From the NCBI RefSeq assembly GCF_026151205.1, contig NC_087076.1:12447675-12511674 (forward strand): 64,000 nt of DNA, read 5' to 3'. The notes beneath the pieces were generated by a model. That model was given only the letters and a program-made list of their open reading frames with translations, made no database searches and was not told the origin of the DNA. Source of the DNA: Bolinopsis microptera. Taxonomy: Eukaryota > Ctenophora > Tentaculata > Lobata > Bolinopsidae. Made by a program: the position numbers and the translations under genes. Positions 58,313-64,000 of this stretch are shown here, one piece after another. How positions within the stretch are numbered: position 1 is the stretch's first letter; each line of letters opens with the position of its first letter.

Positions 58313-59266
58313 ATGGAAGTGAGAATTCCCCAAAGTGCACCATTAGACCCCCACCACCACCTTCACTCGGCTCAGGTGGCACCATTAGACCCCCACCACC
58401 ACCTTCACTCGGCCCGGGTGGTGGAAGAAGAGTTCTTGGAAGAAGAAGAAATACTAAAGGGAGATGAGGAGATAATAGAAGAAGAGCAGATGGTGCATCT
58501 TGAGGATGTACTGGATCAGATTGGATCAGAAGACGATTCTGCTGAACTCCAGATGGAAGAGCAGAACGTCTCGTACGAAGAGATGCCCGAGAAAAAGGAA
58601 TTCCAATGTGAGTACTGCAACTATTCCACAAACCGTCGGAGTGATCTAACAAGACACGTGCGGGGTCACACCGGGGAGAACTTATTCCACTGTGTGAAGT
58701 GTGAATACAAGACAGCTCGTAAATCAGACCTGAGACGGCACCATCTGCTTCACGCGGGAGAGAAACCTTTCAAGTGTGGGGTATGTAACTACACCACATC
58801 CCGCAAGACGGTGCTGCTCAAACACATGCACATCCACACTGCTAACCTGCCCCGCTGTAGAGTCATCTTAGTTCAGGTCACTAAAGAGGGACAAAAAGTG
58901 ATCAACAACAACGCCCTGGCCGACCTTCCTTCCTCTTCTACCGTGGAGACCACCACCTCTTCCTCATCATCCCCCAAGAAACGCAGAACCTCCAGTGCTT
59001 CTGTCAAAATGTACTCGTGCGACAAATGCGACTTTGTGGCCGCTTGTCGCAAGAACTACCATGAGCACCGCCTGAGCCATGGCAAGGAGCAGAAGTGGAA
59101 ATGTCCAATGTGTGGCTATATGACAATCAGGAAATCCGACATGACAAGGCATTTCAACATCCACATTGACAACGTCTTCAAATGCAACCTGTGCGAGTAT
59201 AAAACAGTGAGACACTCGGACTTCGTCAGACATAGCAAGACCCATAATAAACACAAATACCAATAA
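58313..59266 (+). CDS. C2H2 zinc-finger protein, paralog of the previous gene
   Basis: One coding exon, 317 residues. The N-terminus has a 42-bp in-frame duplication (APLDPHHHLHSAQV / APLDPHHHLHSARV), then an acidic region. Three fingers (CEYCNYSTNRRSDLTRH, CVKCEYKTARKSDLRRH, CGVCNYTTSRKTVLLKH), a Ser/Thr-rich and basic linker (SSSSSPKKRRTSS; possible nuclear signal), and three more fingers ending CNLCEYKTVRHSDFVRH. Finger style and acidic head match the gene 1 kb upstream, so the pair looks like an old tandem duplication. ATG lies 14 bases after CTCCCAG. Function not assigned beyond nucleic-acid binding. Confidence 0.87.
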   Translation: MEVRIPQSAPLDPHHHLHSAQVAPLDPHHHLHSARVVEEEFLEEEEILKGDEEIIEEEQMVHLEDVLDQIGSEDDSAELQMEEQNVSYEEMPEKKEFQCEYCNYSTNRRSDLTRHVRGHTGENLFHCVKCEYKTARKSDLRRHHLLHAGEKPFKCGVCNYTTSRKTVLLKHMHIHTANLPRCRVILVQVTKEGQKVINNNALADLPSSSTVETTTSSSSSPKKRRTSSASVKMYSCDKCDFVAACRKNYHEHRLSHGKEQKWKCPMCGYMTIRKSDMTRHFNIHIDNVFKCNLCEYKTVRHSDFVRHSKTHNKHKYQ

Positions 59267-60112
59267 ACTACATGAAGCTGCGTGTTTTGATATCAAATAC
59301 TTGTTAAATGTGATAAATTTGTACAAAGAGTAAATTTTTGGTTATTCATGGCAATTTTACGTGGATCTTTGTTGTGTTGTGCTAAATTTTGATGGCACCT
59401 GTTAACTTGATAGAAGAAATTCCCAATTTAATTGCCTCTAGTGACCGATTGTCTACTTTTGAGAGAGGTAAAGCCAGTTAAGTATATTTATGTTTGAATT
59501 TCAGTTTATCTATAACCTTTTGTAAACCTTATGCGGATTTCGATATGTGGTTGTTGTTACTTGTTTATTTTGAGGTAGCTTTTAGGCCCAGTGATTGTTT
59601 ATCGTTTGAATTAGCTAGGGCGCCAAAGTGCTGGACCTTGCCCGGTTGTGGTCAAACTAGGCGTCCGGCGCGGACCCCGAATCGCAGCCGTGTGTTGAAA
59701 TAGCACTGTACCAAGCCTTTGAAAAAGTAGTCACACTATTGCGTACGTATGAATGTTCGTGCGCTGCGCGGGATTCTGTTCTGGTGGCAACAATTATAAT
59801 GCAATTATTTGGGGCCCGGTGCATATGATGTTATAGTTTTAGGTCGCTAACATATCTTAAATCTTTTATCTTTCTAAGCCTGCTGCCGTTACTTGCTTGA
59901 TAGGAACATGTAAAGCACTCAAGGATGACTTTTCAACGTAGCACCATCAGCTAAATTGCTGACTAGGGGCCTTGTATCGCTAGAGATAATAATTTGTGAT
60001 TCCTTTAGTCTTAAATCTGCGAGGCTTCTTGTAAAGGTGTTGCTCACCATATATCTCAGGCATTCTAGAATGATGTAAAGTGGGACGAACTTTCAATCGG
60101 AGACGATGTAGC
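59267..60112. other. Intergenic before GPATCH3
   Basis: No gene supported. A GC-rich patch (CCGGCGCGGACCCCGAATCG, about 59664) sits in an otherwise AT-rich sequence and might mark a promoter; no core elements assigned. Confidence 0.45.
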
Positions 60113-62702
60113 ATGTCCTACTTTGTTGTGAGCAACATACCAAAGTGTTATAGATCGGCTGACTTGAGGAAACATTTCAAAACTTTCACAGAAAGGGGGC
60201 ATTTCTCCTGTTTTCATTTCAAGCACAGGCCTGAAGAAAGACCAGTTGCTGAACAACCAAAAGCAGGATCATCAGAAACACCACAACCACAGGTATCTCT
60301 AAAATTGTATTCTAAGACTTTTTGGCGGGAAATTCCTAGCCAACATTTTAACAGGAATATTGATGGTTTTGGCTTTTCGTTTCGGCGATTATGGATAAAT
60401 GCAACTTGCTCTCAAAAAGGTTACTTATCTATCTTGTGATACAAATACTGTTCAGACATTTTGCTGCGTGGTCAGACTAGAAGAATCTTTGAGCGACGAG
60501 TTTTCTAAAACATTTCACCACAAAAGATGGTCCAGTGAACTGAACAGTGATGGTGCAGAATCAAATATTGGTGTCGCAGTCATCATCAGAACTAAAATAA
60601 ATGGTGAAACTTGCAATAATTCTAGATTAGGGATCGTTCACATATTACGTAATCACTTTTTAATACTAATATGTGAACGACCCCTAAGCAGCTCGAACTT
60701 AAATTTCAATGTATCAGTAATTTGTATCACATTTTGTGAGATCTTAAATCTTTTACCATCGATGAAAACCTTAAATACTTAAATAGTGAAACCCTAGATG
60801 CGCTGAAAAAGTTGCCAGAGTTAAACCCTCCGAAAGTGATGCCAGCTGGAAACGTAGGAACGACCACTAAATTATTTCTGTCCCTCGTTAACAAATGCCT
60901 GTTACCCCCAGCTATTATCAAGGTACACTAATCGCAGGTAGTACTTACTTATTGTACTTCCAACTATATTATTGTTAGCTTGTTACAGCAAGAAAATTGA
61001 ACTTTCAGTCGTAATTTTTTCATGCCGTAGGGAAAATAATTTTACTCTTTTCAGTAGAAGCTTCAATTGGAATTTCCTCGAACAGTTAAAAGACGGCAGT
61101 ACAGCGCAGTTGCCCCATCTGACCTCTACCAGAACCGCCGATCAAATATGAAAAAATTGAAAAAGTTTAAAAGCTTAAAAACACCCAATAAACCATCAGA
61201 CTCCTCGAATTGCCCAAGTACATCGAGTAGCGGGGAAAGCTTGAGTGGTAACAGCGGTAAAAGCTCGTTTTGGAGTGAGAATGAGAGAGTTGAAGATCAC
61301 GACGGAGCTGAGGACTGGGAACGGCACGAGTCCTTCAACAATGACGTTGGAACTCAGGTTCGAAATAAAATAATTGTATAGGATTTTATTTACCTTCAGA
61401 TATTTTCTTAAAAGAATCATCAAATGAAACTCAATACCACTACACAACTTAATCAGATATATTCTTCCCTTAAGTAACCATATTTCTACAACGCTTCATT
61501 ACTTGTTTCAAACAAAGTTACAACGAATTCTTCATGTAGTGCATCCTGGGTTTGGACAGGATATGCCCGTTTAAAATATTTCCATCACGTTACATAATTA
61601 CATAATTCTCAATAAATGCAATAGATTTGTAGTGTTGTAATTAGTATATTACCGCACCCTAGGATCGTACGAAAGAGCGAATGTACGAGGAGGATATGGA
61701 GATAGTGTGGGACAAGGGTTCCAGTGGCTTAGTGTTCTACACTGATAGCAACTACTGGGCCGACTTGGAGGGAAAAGGTGCGTAATTTGTTTTAAGCTAA
61801 ATGTCACTACTCCTGCAGATTGCAAATGAACGTTTTGGCTGACAGTTTTCAAATTCTTCATCAACGATCACAACATGATTGGTAATAGTAACTACAGTAA
61901 CTATAGTAACTATGGTTATTATATACGTTGCTGGATCACAACATGATTGGTAATGGTAACCTTACTTTTGCCAGACACGGACGGGTTATGGGCAGATGAG
62001 TGGGATGTTGATATGGGGGTATATGAGGGACACCGAGGTGACAAGGATGCCAGGGACTCCCAGGATATGAGGAATGCAGATCAGTTTAGGAAACATGGAG
62101 ATGTGGAAGAGAAGATAGGTGACTTTGAGAAACACACTAAGGTTTGTGATTCATTAACTTGCTAAGAACTTTATATTAGGTTTGCTATTCCGGAAAATAT
62201 CCACACAATTTTCGCTATTGACAGATGGCAGTATAAGGCTCAAATGGTTAGGATCTCCTCGATGTCTGTAATCGACTGTATTCTTATCTTTGTTGTAGAG
62301 CTACTAAAATAACATTGGTTTGAGCCACTGTATTTGGCAGGGTTTCGGGGGTAGGTTGATGAGACAGCAAGGCTGGACAGCAGGTCAGGGACTAGGAAAG
62401 TCGTCAAAGGGCATGTCAGAACCAATGTCCACTGAAGGAGCTCAAAACTCTAAAGATAAAACTGGTCTTGGGTTAGTAATTTAAAGGGCTATTATTATAG
62501 GGTCTAGAGCTTTTGCAACAGTATATGTTTTGGAAGTAGATCAAATAAAAAAAGGACAGATAAGATTCATAAATGATTGTAACTTAAACAATATTTAATT
62601 AGCACATTCATATTCTTTCTGCGAAACAACTTTTTTTACTGTCATCCATCATCAATCATCATATGTTGCTCTTTGAATTGCAGAATCAAATATAAATTAT
62701 GA
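60113..62702 (+). CDS. GPATCH3: G-patch domain protein 3
   Basis: Exons 60113-60292, 60456-60603, 60741-60922, 61058-61357, 61663-61777, 61975-62141, 62341-62471 and probably 62684-62702; about 413 residues (human 525). Landmarks in family order: YFVVSNIPKCYRSADLRKHF, CFHFKHRPEERP, FCCVVRLEE, LPELNPPKVMPAGNVGT, DWERHESFNNDVGTQDRT, WDKGSSGLVFYTDSNYW, EWDVDMGVYE, GDKDARDS, then the G-patch GFGGRLMRQQGWTAGQGLGK. G-patch proteins activate DEAH helicases; human GPATCH3 is nuclear and has been linked to dampened antiviral signalling. A MITE sits in intron 2. The last exon (7 residues) is supported only by phase and a GCAG acceptor. Confidence 0.92.
60627..60687. mobile_element. Minimal 61-bp MITE
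   Basis: Inverted ends TTAGGGATCGTTCACATATT and AATATGTGAACGACCCCTAA with a core TACGTAATCACTTTTTAATA. Same family as 17722-17884 but almost reduced to its ends. Sits in GPATCH3 intron 2. Confidence 0.88.
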
Positions 62703-63184
62703 AACTAAATTTTATATTCGTTTAAAAAAATGAAGTACATCCAAAACATTTTGGAATTTGGACGCAAAAATTTTTTGGGGCCTAAATAAAAATCCGTTCA
62801 CAAAATAAGGTGAAAATGCGATTCCGAAAATTTCATGCACAAATTTTGAAAACTGACTGAGTTGTTTCAACTTGAAATTTTAGGAAATCACTTGAATTAT
62901 CAAACCAAATGTGTCTATAAACTTTGGAGTTCCTAGCCCAAAGTGTTCTCACTTTGTGGCGACAATAGTGATTAAGTATCCACCAGATCTTAAAATGATC
63001 ATAACTCGGCTTAATTACTTACTTTGTAAGAGGGAGTGGCGTGCCACACTCTCTGTAATCAATGAAATTTTGCGAAACTTTCAGAAATTCTAAGTTTGAC
63101 CCATATCTATATTCTCTGAAATTTTTGTCAAATTTTGACACGAATAACGTTGCGTGTGGGTAGTTACTTTCGGGCCACCCTGTA
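62703..63184 (-). mobile_element. Probable mariner-type transposon remnant
   Basis: On the minus strand, 63184 begins TACAGGGTGGCCCGAAAGTA, the style of terminal repeat seen in many Tc1/mariner-like elements. The following AT-rich sequence has no transposase frame and the other end was not found, so the element is truncated or decayed. Left limit is arbitrary. Confidence 0.4.
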
Positions 63185-64000
63185 GTAGGATTACCTGTCT
63201 TTTCACCTATTGAATGAGAGGAATGCTAAATGTCAATGAGGTCGGCTAGCTGACAGTCACTAATTTTTCAAAAACATCGTACGGAATATGTTATCGGGTT
63301 GGCGCTACGATGATGACAGAAGGCTGCTCCTTCGAAATATAGACCACTCCCCTTCAATTATGTGGATAGGAGATATATAATTTGCTGCGCGTGACACCGG
63401 TCATGAGTTAATTAATTACGCCCGAAGTTGTTTACGCCGCAAAGTTATTTTGCCCAGTTTTCCGGTTTTATTTATTATTTGTGCGTGGCGCAATTTTTAC
63501 CGTGCACGGATCCCACTCATTTATGGAAAATGTAGCATGTAAATATTCTGCACAAATGAAAACACGATTGTCAGGTACGCCAAACTTTTCACTTGAAATA
63601 ATTACTGGTACAAGTCCACTGTAGGGAAGACCGATCGTGCGTGGTGTAACCGCGGCGAAATTCTTGTTAAATCTATCTGTTCATTTGTTAATTTGTCGGA
63701 ACAAAATTATTTAGTGTTATATCGTTCTCTGAAATTGAGAAGAATATAAAGAATATATAGCTAACATTTTTTGTTTATATCAACGAAACATTTTAGTACT
63801 TAAATCTTCATTTCAAATACAACTTAACTGATCTGTATGAAACGACCACCAAGCAAATAGAGAACAAAACACTACATTTTGATACTGTCTTAAAAGAGAC
63901 ACGATTAAGTCTACCTTAATAAAGTCTACCTTAAATACCCAACATTTGTATCACGGAACTCTTTGTCGCTCTCCTTAGATTCAAACCTGCGTTGTTATGG
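63185..64000. other. Terminal intergenic stretch
   Basis: No coding sequence, repeat array or RNA gene recognised to the window end. Confidence 0.5.

Noticed and set aside
1-64000. Bacterial or viral contamination
   Set aside because: Spliced animal genes run through the whole window; no bacterial operon, rRNA or viral gene was seen.

Overview
This window is animal nuclear DNA. Genes are split by short introns with GT..AG ends and consistent codon phase. The conserved proteins are metazoan or eukaryotic housekeeping products, and the gaps are AT-rich and full of minisatellites, small inverted-repeat elements and a decayed LINE. The conserved proteins (SNRNP40, NDUFA9, TAF10, DENR, GPATCH3) are recognisable but well diverged from vertebrate versions, which suggests an early-branching or fast-evolving invertebrate. 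A ctenophore or hydrozoan is my best guess, from compact same-strand genes and acceptor-like AGs just before many start codons. The sequence alone does not prove it.

Layout. 1-7 kb: no gene; a 2-kb 17-bp minisatellite, a tRNA-derived SINE and a 56-bp repeat. 7.2-13.7 kb (+): a 13-exon proprotein convertase (kexin/furin type, secreted). 15.2-31 kb (-): a same-strand block with FMC1 (ATP synthase assembly), NDUFA9 (complex I), SNRNP40 (U5 snRNP WD40), a tandem LRAT/NlpC-like membrane protein with a small membrane ORF directly behind it, and a DRAM/TMEM150-family membrane protein. 33.2-37.8 kb (-): a CR1-like LINE, disabled by a frameshift, a stop and a nested insertion. 39.2-62.7 kb (+): a dense same-strand block with a seven-finger C2H2 protein, an isochorismatase-domain protein (ISOC), MTAP, TMEM267, a J-domain/C2H2 protein, TAF10, DENR, two related C2H2 proteins, and GPATCH3. 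62.7-64 kb: no gene; a mariner-like transposon end.

The genes do not form one pathway. Several act in mitochondrial energy metabolism (FMC1, NDUFA9), several in gene expression (SNRNP40, TAF10, DENR, GPATCH3, zinc fingers), and MTAP in purine/methionine salvage. The most unusual features are architectural. Two neighbouring genes have tandemly multiplied splice sites (TAF10: four 3' acceptors in a 48-bp array; DENR: donor copies in a 61-bp array). A 2.7-kb element with inverted ends is filled with a polypyrimidine minisatellite and sits inside a 21-bp satellite. A smaller inverted-end element is filled with another minisatellite. SNRNP40 intron 4 holds a near-perfect 154-bp hairpin inside an older tandem duplication. 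The convertase has an intron array of 13 TGACGTCA-type sites. Exon boundaries below were read by eye from GT/AG sites, homology and phase; UTRs and transcription starts are not resolved.
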